Virus record (IMG/VR): IMGVR_UViG_3300005747_000209
Span: 1 to 23,250 of that record
Reading direction: 5' to 3' (one strand)
Origin: a virus
Length of the DNA stretch: 23,250 nucleotides
Under the pieces are notes generated by a model. That model was given only the letters and a program-made list of their open reading frames with translations, searched no databases and had not been told where the DNA came from. Position numbers and translations under genes: made by a program. Positions 7,848 through 15,592 of the stretch are shown one piece after another. The stretch's first letter is position 1, and the number at the start of each line of letters is the position of its first letter.

Positions 7848-10800
7848 TTAACTACTTGGACTTGGTGGTGGTAATGGTGATGCTGAATCATCTTGGAACC
7901 ATATCTGTATATAACCATCAAATGGGTGATTACTAGGTGTTATAAAATTATCAAAAGTATCATCTGTTGAATTATATGATCTTATTTTATAAGTAGCTCC
8001 TTGAGGGTCAACATTTTTAACCCAATCACATTCTTCATTTAATTCTCCATTTGATATTATTAATGTAGACCCACTAAACTCTCCATTATAAAATTCATAT
8101 TGGGAATCATTTGTTTTTGAAACTGAGCCTGATAATATTTTAAATGTTTCTGACCAACTTTGAGTTATGTTATATTCGTTATTAGGTCCTGCTCCTAAAG
8201 ATCCAGATGGTGATGTAGTTAGACTGTTAAATTTATTAAACACACCTCCTGCTCCTCCTGATATAGCAACCATATCGATAGAACCTGTATAAATTTTATC
8301 TTCATATGATACTTGAGGTTGAGGGTATTTATTTCTTTCTAATAAATGTTGTTTTACTACTAAACCTGATGCTAAGCTTGTTCTCACAGGAATAAAATCC
8401 TTAATCATTTTAAATAATGAATTATCAAAGAATTTTATTAACCTAATAAAATCTACTAAATCATATTGTTTAATATATTTTTTAAAATAATCTTCACTTA
8501 AATTATTTAAGTCTGGATATATTTGGGCTGATGATGATCTTTGTCTTGGATCACCTATATAGTCTCCTATATTAAAATATCCAATCTGTGATATAATATC
8601 ATCATTAATTTGATTTTGAGGTGAAAATGCTACCTCTAAATAGTTTATACTATCTGTATATGAAGCACTTGCTTCTACATTTTGTGTTACTCTTCTAAAA
8701 GGTGATAATGTGTCTCCTGCTGGGACTGAATTATCCTCATATCTAATTTTATCAGTAATTCTATTTTTTATACCTGCTGGGAATTGGTCTAGAAATATAG
8801 TTTCAGTATTTGTAGAGTAGGTAGGTGTTGAGTTAAAATAATATTCATTATTATTGAAGAAAGATTGAGTAATAACCCAAGAACCTGTTATTTTAGGATG
8901 AATTGAACTCCCTGTTAATGATGATGATGTTATTAATTCACTTCCTAAACCTGCCCTAAAAGCTAATTGATTTGGTGATGAATTAATATTATTTCCTTCA
9001 GTTGATAAAGGATTCATTACATAATCTTTAAATACACTTTCACTAATTCTAGTGTTATAATATCTTATCTCTTGTAATGAACCTGAAAATGCTTGATGTG
9101 TAGATGATGTGGCAAAATAAGCATTTGTAGATGAATTCCATGAACCTGTAGCTATAGATGCGGATGATATAAATCCTATAGAAGTACCATCATTACCATT
9201 ATATATTTTATTTGCTGCTGTTAATTCATACCCATTTGAACTACCACTTGTTATCATTACTGACCACCAACCTTCATCAAAAAATGGTAAATATACACTA
9301 GCTGAACTACCTGCTGATACATCTGGAATCCATTTTAGGTTAGCATATTGATAATATGGGTCTTGTCTTGAACCACTATATGAACCACTTGTTAAACCTG
9401 AACCTGTATATTCTAATACTAAATCTGATTTTAATGTTGTAGATTGATATAAACTAAATAAAGATTGAGATAAATTAGTAGGTAAAATATCTTCTGCTTT
9501 AAATCTAAATTCAACAGTTGCTGGTCTATTCGATGGTGAATTCCAATCAGGAGCTAATCTCCAAGTTGTGGAAAGTGAGTTAGTACCTTCAGTATTAAAA
9601 TTATAATTAAATTTATTAAAATAATAATCCCAATCATTTTCATCTACTTGATCTTTACCACCGAATTCAGATATTTTAAGTATAGTATCAGGTATACCAT
9701 ATGATGTTATTAAAGCACGTAACCCTGCAATAGTTCCCTTTGATTTTAGTAAATATGGAATATTATGGTAAATTCTTTTATATAAAGATTTATTAACATC
9801 ATCCATAGGAATAATATCATTTGATGCTGATATTAAAGTATCAACATATTCAAATCCTGTAGGAGTGGGTAGAGAACCTGTAATATTAGGAAATGGGAAT
9901 GTTGCTCCTTCAGGTGTTAATCCTAGAAAGGCAGTATATAAATCTTTTGTTGAAAAGTTGTTTTGATATAATTTGACTCCAAAATCTTTTATAGCATCAG
10001 AAACTAATTCTTTTGAGACACCAAAATCTAATCTATTATCAGCATTATACTTTTGAGTAACATCTTTTGTATATAACCAAACATTATCATAATATTGGGC
10101 TACCATGTCTACAAAAAGATCATATTGTAAATTATCTGGGTCTTCTCTTAAATATTCAGGTATTGCTTTTTTAAGTTGATCTGGGTTTGCGTTATCAAAA
10201 TAAGATGCTGAGAGTATTCTTCCTCCATAATTTGAATTACCCTCATCAGCACTACCTAACCAAGTTAAAGCTTGAGAACTTGTAGTTGGATATAAAACAT
10301 AAGGAGGTTCAGTATTAGATTTAGGCCATGATGCACTAGAACCACTATCATAATACATAAAATATTCAAACTTATCAAAGTTTTTGATTATGTCTGATAT
10401 TTTTGATTGTAAAATTGTTACACTAGTTGTTGAACTTGTAACATTAGTTAATGTATTAGATTGGGAAGTATAACTTTCTATTAATCCTACTTTATAATCA
10501 AAATTTTCTAGTCTTGTTTGAGCTGAACTAAAGTGAATAAAATCTGAGAAGTTTGTATAATCAACACTTATATCTATAGATGATTCTTCTAATAGACTAT
10601 TTACTTGGTTCATTGAGCTTGTAGGGGCTCCATTTATAATATCTGAGTATGATAAATTTTGTGAGGAATTATTTATTTGACCTTTTATTGGTATATTATA
10701 ATTAGGTCCCTGTAGTGGGGTTGAGTCTATAATTGTAAAAGGTGTAACAGGATAAGTTACTTGGAATGCTTCAGGTTCATTTAAAGTAGTTACCACCCAT

Positions 10801-11414
10801 AATTCATCTTTTAAATTAATATTTGATGGTAGGGGTTCATATAGTTTAATTAAAATTGTAGGATCATTTGTAGTTTCATCCTCTAATTTAATATTATTAG
10901 CTATTGTTAGAATGTTATTACCAAAATTAAGATAAAAATCAACAAAATAATCTTGATTATCTCTAAATGAAATAAAATCATTTGTTTGTTCTAATATCTC
11001 TAAACTAGATAATGTTGTACTATCTAATCTAACCTCAGTTCGGTCTGGTGAAATTTCTGATATGAATAAATTTGTTGCAGAGTCACCTATTCTTTTTGTT
11101 AAGAAGTTATAATAAGCTACATATTCTCCTTCATCAAAACCTTCACCTATAATATCATCTTCAGGAGATATCATAAATTGGTTAAATATAGTATTAGAAC
11201 CTACTTGAGATATACTATTATTTGAGGTTGTATAATTATTATAATTAGTATTTGATACTAGTATATTTTGATTTAAATCATATATAAAAAATTCTATATA
11301 ACTAGAACTTGTTAAAGCAGTATTAATTTCAAATTGATTAATCAATGATAAATCCTGACCTTCATAGGATTGAAGTTCAAGGGAAGTGGGGTTTATTCTA
11401 ACTACTTCAGCCAT
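7848..11414 (-). CDS. Large tail/baseplate protein (phage tail protein I-like motif plus concanavalin-like module)
   Basis: A 1188-aa protein. Around residues 550-575 the segment IPYLLKSKGTIAGLRALITS followed by YGIP resembles the motif of P2 tail protein I-type baseplate proteins. The region before it (about residues 410-510: IPEYLREDPDN, LFVDMVAQYYDNVWLY, KDFGVKLYQNNFS) fits that family's helical core. Residues about 630-800 look like an inserted concanavalin/LamG-type beta-sandwich: VEFRFKAED at the front, a central WWSVMITSGS strand, and FSGSLQEIRYYNTRIS closing it. After this, LDQFPAGIKNRITDKIRYED and a helical KMIKDFIPVRTSL segment return to tail-protein character. The size and location after gp6 match the place of the gp7 wedge protein in T4 (about 1030 aa), but homology to gp7 is not demonstrated. 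The concanavalin-like part may bind glycans or help assembly. Confidence 0.85.
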   Translation of the reverse strand: MAEVVRINPTSLELQSYEGQDLSLINQFEINTALTSSSYIEFFIYDLNQNILVSNTNYNNYTTSNNSISQVGSNTIFNQFMISPEDDIIGEGFDEGEYVAYYNFLTKRIGDSATNLFISEISPDRTEVRLDSTTLSSLEILEQTNDFISFRDNQDYFVDFYLNFGNNILTIANNIKLEDETTNDPTILIKLYEPLPSNINLKDELWVVTTLNEPEAFQVTYPVTPFTIIDSTPLQGPNYNIPIKGQINNSSQNLSYSDIINGAPTSSMNQVNSLLEESSIDISVDYTNFSDFIHFSSAQTRLENFDYKVGLIESYTSQSNTLTNVTSSTTSVTILQSKISDIIKNFDKFEYFMYYDSGSSASWPKSNTEPPYVLYPTTSSQALTWLGSADEGNSNYGGRILSASYFDNANPDQLKKAIPEYLREDPDNLQYDLFVDMVAQYYDNVWLYTKDVTQKYNADNRLDFGVSKELVSDAIKDFGVKLYQNNFSTKDLYTAFLGLTPEGATFPFPNITGSLPTPTGFEYVDTLISASNDIIPMDDVNKSLYKRIYHNIPYLLKSKGTIAGLRALITSYGIPDTILKISEFGGKDQVDENDWDYYFNKFNYNFNTEGTNSLSTTWRLAPDWNSPSNRPATVEFRFKAEDILPTNLSQSLFSLYQSTTLKSDLVLEYTGSGLTSGSYSGSRQDPYYQYANLKWIPDVSAGSSASVYLPFFDEGWWSVMITSGSSNGYELTAANKIYNGNDGTSIGFISSASIATGSWNSSTNAYFATSSTHQAFSGSLQEIRYYNTRISESVFKDYVMNPLSTEGNNINSSPNQLAFRAGLGSELITSSSLTGSSIHPKITGSWVITQSFFNNNEYYFNSTPTYSTNTETIFLDQFPAGIKNRITDKIRYEDNSVPAGDTLSPFRRVTQNVEASASYTDSINYLEVAFSPQNQINDDIISQIGYFNIGDYIGDPRQRSSSAQIYPDLNNLSEDYFKKYIKQYDLVDFIRLIKFFDNSLFKMIKDFIPVRTSLASGLVVKQHLLERNKYPQPQVSYEDKIYTGSIDMVAISGGAGGVFNKFNSLTTSPSGSLGAGPNNEYNITQSWSETFKILSGSVSKTNDSQYEFYNGEFSGSTLIISNGELNEECDWVKNVDPQGATYKIRSYNSTDDTFDNFITPSNHPFDGYIQIWFQDDSASPLPPPSPSS

Positions 11415-11419
11415 TATTA

Positions 11420-11755
11420 TTATGTTTGTTCAATTGATTTTTGTTGAGCTTCCAAAAGATCTTCTCTTAATGCTGCTATTTCATCTTGTAATGCTTGAAT
11501 TAATTCATCATTATCATCAAATTTAATATATTCACTGCTAGTTTTAATTAAAAATTCATGGGAATTTGTTTCACCTAACTCATTTATTTGATAAAATAAA
11601 GTATTATACATATCAAAAAATTCTTGAACTGTTGGTTGTTCATCTAATTCTTCTTGTACTGTTTTCACACCCAATTGAGTGAATGAAGGATTTATAGTTT
11701 TAATATAATCCTTTTTATTAAAAACTTCTTTATTTAAATTTATATTTTCTGCCAT
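11420..11755 (-). CDS. Small coiled-coil virion-cluster protein, unknown function
   Basis: A 111-aa acidic protein. Residues about 40-75 form a compact segment (VQEFFDMYNTLFYQINELGE, then NSHEFLIKTSSEYI). The C-terminal ~30 residues (ELIQALQDEIAALREDLLEA) have heptad spacing typical of a short coiled coil. Its start codon shares one base with the stop of the 388-aa gene (TAATGGC junction), and the next gene starts after a 5-nt gap, so it is translationally coupled on both sides. A chaperone or linker role between its two large neighbours is plausible, since small coiled-coil proteins often serve that way, but no family is recognised. Confidence 0.85.
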   Translation of the reverse strand: MAENINLNKEVFNKKDYIKTINPSFTQLGVKTVQEELDEQPTVQEFFDMYNTLFYQINELGETNSHEFLIKTSSEYIKFDDNDELIQALQDEIAALREDLLEAQQKSIEQT

Positions 11756-12921
11756 TATCCATTTATAACCTTAAAGTAATAACTATCATCATATATTATT
11801 GTAGAACCATTTATATTAGTTTTAATTAAAATTTTATAATATCTTTCAGGTTCTAATCCATTCATGTAAATGTCAAAATAATTTCCTTCATTATCAGAAC
11901 TTAATTTAGTATATGTTGTGTCATAATCTATGACAAATTCGTTGGTATCCAAATCTTTTACTGCGTAATATGAAGCAGTTGGTAAATAATTAACTCCTGT
12001 AAATAAAGATGATGTTGTCCATACTGGGGTTGGGTATTTAGGAGCTAAATTAAATCTAAATCTGTTCACACTTGATGGAAAAAATTCACCTGGGTTTTCT
12101 GCTAATGCTGTAGCTAAGTTAGTTGTTGTTACTATACTTCCTGTTGCAGATCCCGTTAGAACACTTTGATAATCTTCCCATTTGAACTCTAATTGTGGTG
12201 GGTATATAGTATTTGTATCAACACTATAAAATTGCATTATAGGTTGGATTTGGGTACTATTATTAAATTCAACACTATTTTCCCATTTAGTAATAAAACC
12301 ATAATTAGGTAAAGAAGCAGAAGCAGGTACACCTAATGAACTACTGTACCATAATGATACTACTGTTTTAGCATTTATTTTTAAATCTTTTTCACTTCTA
12401 GTATCAAATGATTGTGTTACAGCATATAATGTACCATCTGATCCACTATGATACCAAGAACCACCCCCTGCTGCTACTGAAGCTGAGTTGTATGAACTAG
12501 TTACATAGTGATTTGTATTATCAGTTCCACTTGAAGACCAAGCTATTGAACCTTTAAAATTAGGGGAATACCATATGGCACCATCTGTTGTTTGAGGTAC
12601 ATCTAAAAATGTTCCTGTTCCATTATACCAAGGTTGTGCTATTGGATGAACTGATAAATCTGTTGATTCTACAATTCCTTGAGCAGTTGCTATAAATGAT
12701 CTAAAATCCACATCCCATTGAGAGCCCGAAATTTTATTATTAATAACATCTTCTATTTCTTCTTGAACAAATTCTGTTAAAAATCTAGACACTTGAGGAC
12801 TAGAATCTATAGCTATATTCAAATTAGTGATAGATGTTATAGGATCTATTCCTGTATTCATTTCAGGATATAATGAATATAAGGTTGTGTCTTTGTATGG
12901 AAATAATTTATAAACTGCCAT
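11755..12921 (-). CDS. Baseplate-associated beta protein with DNRLRE-like features
   Basis: A 388-aa protein. The N-terminal half shows the layout of a DNRLRE-type surface domain: an early DTTLYSLYPEMNTGIDP strand, SRFLTEF, then the pair QPWYNGTGTF and TTDGAIWYSP. That fold occurs in secreted and cell-surface proteins. The C-terminal part (about residues 310-388: NYLPTASYYAVKDLDTNEFV, GNYFDIYMNGLEPERYYKIL, YDDSYYFKVING) looks like a fibronectin-like beta-sandwich ending. No signal peptide is present, as expected for a virion component. It sits directly after gp6 with a 9-nt gap and overlaps the next gene by one base. The domain assignment is by eye and moderate; the structural role follows from context. 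Confidence 0.8.
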   Translation of the reverse strand: MAVYKLFPYKDTTLYSLYPEMNTGIDPITSITNLNIAIDSSPQVSRFLTEFVQEEIEDVINNKISGSQWDVDFRSFIATAQGIVESTDLSVHPIAQPWYNGTGTFLDVPQTTDGAIWYSPNFKGSIAWSSSGTDNTNHYVTSSYNSASVAAGGGSWYHSGSDGTLYAVTQSFDTRSEKDLKINAKTVVSLWYSSSLGVPASASLPNYGFITKWENSVEFNNSTQIQPIMQFYSVDTNTIYPPQLEFKWEDYQSVLTGSATGSIVTTTNLATALAENPGEFFPSSVNRFRFNLAPKYPTPVWTTSSLFTGVNYLPTASYYAVKDLDTNEFVIDYDTTYTKLSSDNEGNYFDIYMNGLEPERYYKILIKTNINGSTIIYDDSYYFKVING

Positions 12922-12930
12922 GTTTTAATT

Positions 12931-14787
12931 TTATAGTGGTACTACTCTACCTTTAATATCATTATTAGGATACTTTACTTCAAAAATACTAGGATCTAAT
13001 GAAGGGTAAATTACTTTATTTTGTGTTGCTGCTGATATATCATAAGCATATTGTGAGTATCCTGATGATGTTCCTGCTTTATTTGATATAATAATATCTT
13101 TTACAGTTTGTACACCTTCAATTTTATCTAATCTAACAAATAAATCTCTTACTAATATAGGTTGATTAATTTGCCAATTATCTCTTGCAAAATATTGTTG
13201 TAAAGATTGAATACAAGTTAATATAACATCACTGTTATTATAGTTAGGTAAAACTATTATTTCAAAATCTAAAGCTATATTAATAATAAAAGCATCTCTT
13301 ATTTCAATATTATCTCCAATCATTCTATATTGTGATAAGTAGGTTCTTAGATTTCTTTTTAATGTTTGTGTTGGTGTAGAAAATTGAGCTGATGAATTTT
13401 GAGATAAAACCCATAAATTTAATGTTTCTATAGTTGAAACTTGATCATCTGTTAATTTTGGTTTTTCAATAAAAGCTTTAGATACAGTTCCAAATTCAGA
13501 AGGCATACTTAAAGCTCTAACCATATAATCATCTAATGTAACTGATCTTTGTTGTGCTGCTATAGTTGATATAGTATTTTGTCTTAACTCTTCCTGTGTA
13601 TCACCTGCTTGACCTCCATCAGCAGCATCAGGATTTGTAGAAGCTATAGTTCCAAAAATATAATTAGAAGTAGTAGCATTTAAATTTGATGAATTGAATG
13701 TAGTATTTGAAGTATCTAATGTTGATAAATCTCCAGATGGAACATTAGATGCAACACCACCACCAGTTAAATATCTTACTGTTAAAGTAGTACTTGAGGG
13801 AGCAATACCATATGTTCCAGTATATAAGAAATTTGATGGAGAATATGCTGTTGTTAATTTATCTTTTTCAAATGGTAAACCAATACCAACATTGTCAGGA
13901 TTAGGTGTAATATTTTCATCCACATCATTCGGATTACCTGCTCCGAATTGGATTTGAAGATTTGTTTCTGAAGTTAAACGGGTTGCAAAACGTCTTTGTA
14001 CTTTTTTAAGTTGTAGTAAAAATGGAACTTCATCTTCATTTACTACATTAGGATCATTAATATTTGTATTTTTAATATTATCATAAATCATTTCTTGACC
14101 TAGATAATCTACCTCATACCAAGTATTTCCATCGCTATCCACTATATCTAAAATACCCATTATATTATTTCCTGTTATATCAATTGTTGGAAATTGTGTA
14201 GGAGAACCAAATGAAAAAGTTTGTGTATTAATGGTTGCTGATATTGAATTTCTTGTTTTCTTTAAAAGGTAAAACTGTGGTATATTACCTGCTATACTAT
14301 ATATCGATACTTCTGTTGGATCTAAAGAACTTGATGAAGAAAAATCACACTTATCTTCCATTAAAAAATTTACTGTTGTTGATAAAGATGATGCTATTGT
14401 GCTATTTTCTCCTATAGTTAAGGCATAATCATAATCAGGTACATAACTTGAACCATTTAATTTAGCTGGTACTTGTTGATATAGTTCTATTGTTGCTTGG
14501 GCTGCACCTGTGGCTTTTGGTTTGTAACCAAACATATAAGCAAGCTCATATAAATTATTAGTTTGTCGAGCAAATTGTGTGAAATTTTCTTGTAATTGGT
14601 TATCTAAGTAAAAAGACATTACATCACCTACATAAGCTGCCTGTTCCATAAACATCATTCCTGGTGATGTTGGTGAAAAGTCATTGTAAGTATTAGGGAA
14701 ATAAGTTTTAGAAAATTCTATTAACTTAGCTCTAATATCAGAAAAGTCTCTATTTATATATTTTACGTCTCTATCTACTGTTGCCAT
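12931..14787 (-). CDS. 6: Baseplate wedge protein gp6-like (baseplate J family)
   Basis: A 618-aa protein close to the size of T4 gp6 (about 660 aa). The N-terminus has the characteristic layout: KYINRDFSDIRAKLIEFSKT, then YFPNTYNDFSPTSPGMMFME and QAAYVGDVMSFYLDNQLQEN, followed by NLYELAYMFGYKPKATGAA. The C-terminal half holds the baseplate-J-like core: TLDDYMVRALSMPSEFGTVS with AFIEKP, LRTYLSQYRMIGDNIEI, and a final KIEGVQTVKDIIISN. In T4, gp6 dimers form the continuous ring that ties the wedges together and controls the baseplate change at infection. It overlaps the gp25-like gene by one base (TAATGGC), and gp25 is a direct structural partner of gp6 in contractile baseplates, so the neighbourhood supports the call. 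Confidence 0.93.
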   Translation of the reverse strand: MATVDRDVKYINRDFSDIRAKLIEFSKTYFPNTYNDFSPTSPGMMFMEQAAYVGDVMSFYLDNQLQENFTQFARQTNNLYELAYMFGYKPKATGAAQATIELYQQVPAKLNGSSYVPDYDYALTIGENSTIASSLSTTVNFLMEDKCDFSSSSSLDPTEVSIYSIAGNIPQFYLLKKTRNSISATINTQTFSFGSPTQFPTIDITGNNIMGILDIVDSDGNTWYEVDYLGQEMIYDNIKNTNINDPNVVNEDEVPFLLQLKKVQRRFATRLTSETNLQIQFGAGNPNDVDENITPNPDNVGIGLPFEKDKLTTAYSPSNFLYTGTYGIAPSSTTLTVRYLTGGGVASNVPSGDLSTLDTSNTTFNSSNLNATTSNYIFGTIASTNPDAADGGQAGDTQEELRQNTISTIAAQQRSVTLDDYMVRALSMPSEFGTVSKAFIEKPKLTDDQVSTIETLNLWVLSQNSSAQFSTPTQTLKRNLRTYLSQYRMIGDNIEIRDAFIINIALDFEIIVLPNYNNSDVILTCIQSLQQYFARDNWQINQPILVRDLFVRLDKIEGVQTVKDIIISNKAGTSSGYSQYAYDISAATQNKVIYPSLDPSIFEVKYPNNDIKGRVVPL

Positions 14788-15194
14788 TATGTAAAGGATA
14801 TTTGCAATGTATCATTAATGTTAGTATTTGAAACACTATATGTTAATTCTACTGTTATGGTATTATTATCTTCCTGTTTTAGGATTTCTAAATTACCTAT
14901 AATTATATTTGGAAAAAATAAACCTAGATCATTAGAAATTCTTTGTTCTAGAAAATCTAAATTATTTGTTGTAATTTGTTCAAAAATGAATGCTCTTAAT
15001 CCACCACCAAATGTTGGATTTAAAGGTCTTTCACCTGGGTTTGTTAAGAAATAATTAATTAAATTATTTTTAATAGCAGCTGCCGTTGTATAATTAGGTT
15101 TAAATACTCCAGGGGATGAAAATGGAATATCTACTCCTACAGCTGCACTTTTATTAAAGTCAATTGGTGATATTTGTTGAGCATTAAACGCCAT
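14787..15194 (-). CDS. 25: Baseplate wedge protein gp25-like (GPW/gp25 family)
   Basis: A 135-aa protein matching the usual length of T4 gp25 (132 aa). The family hallmark is present at about residues 36-66: AAIKNNLINYFLTNPGERPL followed by NPTFGGGLRAFIFEQ, with the conserved Gly-Glu-Arg before the Asn-Pro-x-Phe-Gly turn. The C-terminal half supplies the amphipathic helix (LDFLEQRISNDLGLFFPNI) and the last beta strands. In contractile tails, gp25 joins the inner baseplate to the sheath and helps trigger contraction. It overlaps both neighbours by one base (TAATGGC at each side) and is therefore translationally coupled to the 124-aa protein and to gp6. Confidence 0.92.
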   Translation of the reverse strand: MAFNAQQISPIDFNKSAAVGVDIPFSSPGVFKPNYTTAAAIKNNLINYFLTNPGERPLNPTFGGGLRAFIFEQITTNNLDFLEQRISNDLGLFFPNIIIGNLEILKQEDNNTITVELTYSVSNTNINDTLQISFT

Positions 15195-15568
15195 TATCTA
15201 TTTGTCATTAATCCCATTATTTGATCCATATTTACTTCTCCTCCTGGTAGTTGACCATTTGGTGAAGTAGTATCTACATTACCTTGTGGTTTAAAAGGTT
15301 GAGAATTAAAATTTTGAGCATGACTGCTATTTAAATTTATAGCAGTTTCTCCTAATACATCCATATATGCTTTTTTCTTATCCATTAAAGAATGAGCTGG
15401 TGGTGATTGTACAACTGGTACTTGTGTTGTTGATGTTATTGTTCTATTTTCTTGAATTGAAGTTGGTTTAGGTGCTCTTACAGCTTCTAATAAAACTTCT
15501 TTTAATTCTTCTTGGATAGCTTCTTTAACTGATTCCTTGATTAATTTTTTTAATAACGTGGTTTTCAT
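15194..15568 (-). CDS. Small protein of unknown function in the baseplate operon
   Basis: A 124-aa protein. Residues 1-30 (MKTTLLKKLIKESVKEAIQE and the following EELKEVLLEA) form a strongly amphipathic charged helix. The middle and C-terminal portion is Pro/Ser/Gln/Asn-rich and probably unstructured, ending with a short helix (MDQIMGLMTNR). No catalytic motif, signal peptide or membrane segment is visible. It is the first gene of the unit containing gp25 and gp6: a promoter-like box ends 11 nt upstream, and its stop overlaps the gp25 start. The helix-plus-disordered-tail layout suggests a scaffold, chaperone or minor virion component, without firm support for any of these. Confidence 0.8.
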   Translation of the reverse strand: MKTTLLKKLIKESVKEAIQEELKEVLLEAVRAPKPTSIQENRTITSTTQVPVVQSPPAHSLMDKKKAYMDVLGETAINLNSSHAQNFNSQPFKPQGNVDTTSPNGQLPGGEVNMDQIMGLMTNR

Positions 15569-15579
15569 GTTGTGTTTTT

Positions 15580-15589
15580 TATAAATATT
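15580..15589 (-). promoter_or_regulatory. Candidate promoter box AATATTTATA before the gp25/gp6 unit
   Basis: In the 24-bp gap between the 672-aa gene and the 124-aa gene the gene-strand sequence contains TATAATATTTATAA, with the core ending 11 nt before the ATG at 15568. No TTTG lies 20 bases upstream. It would start a unit of about six genes (124 aa, gp25, gp6, 388, 111 and 1188 aa). Confidence 0.5.
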
Positions 15590-15592
15590 ATA

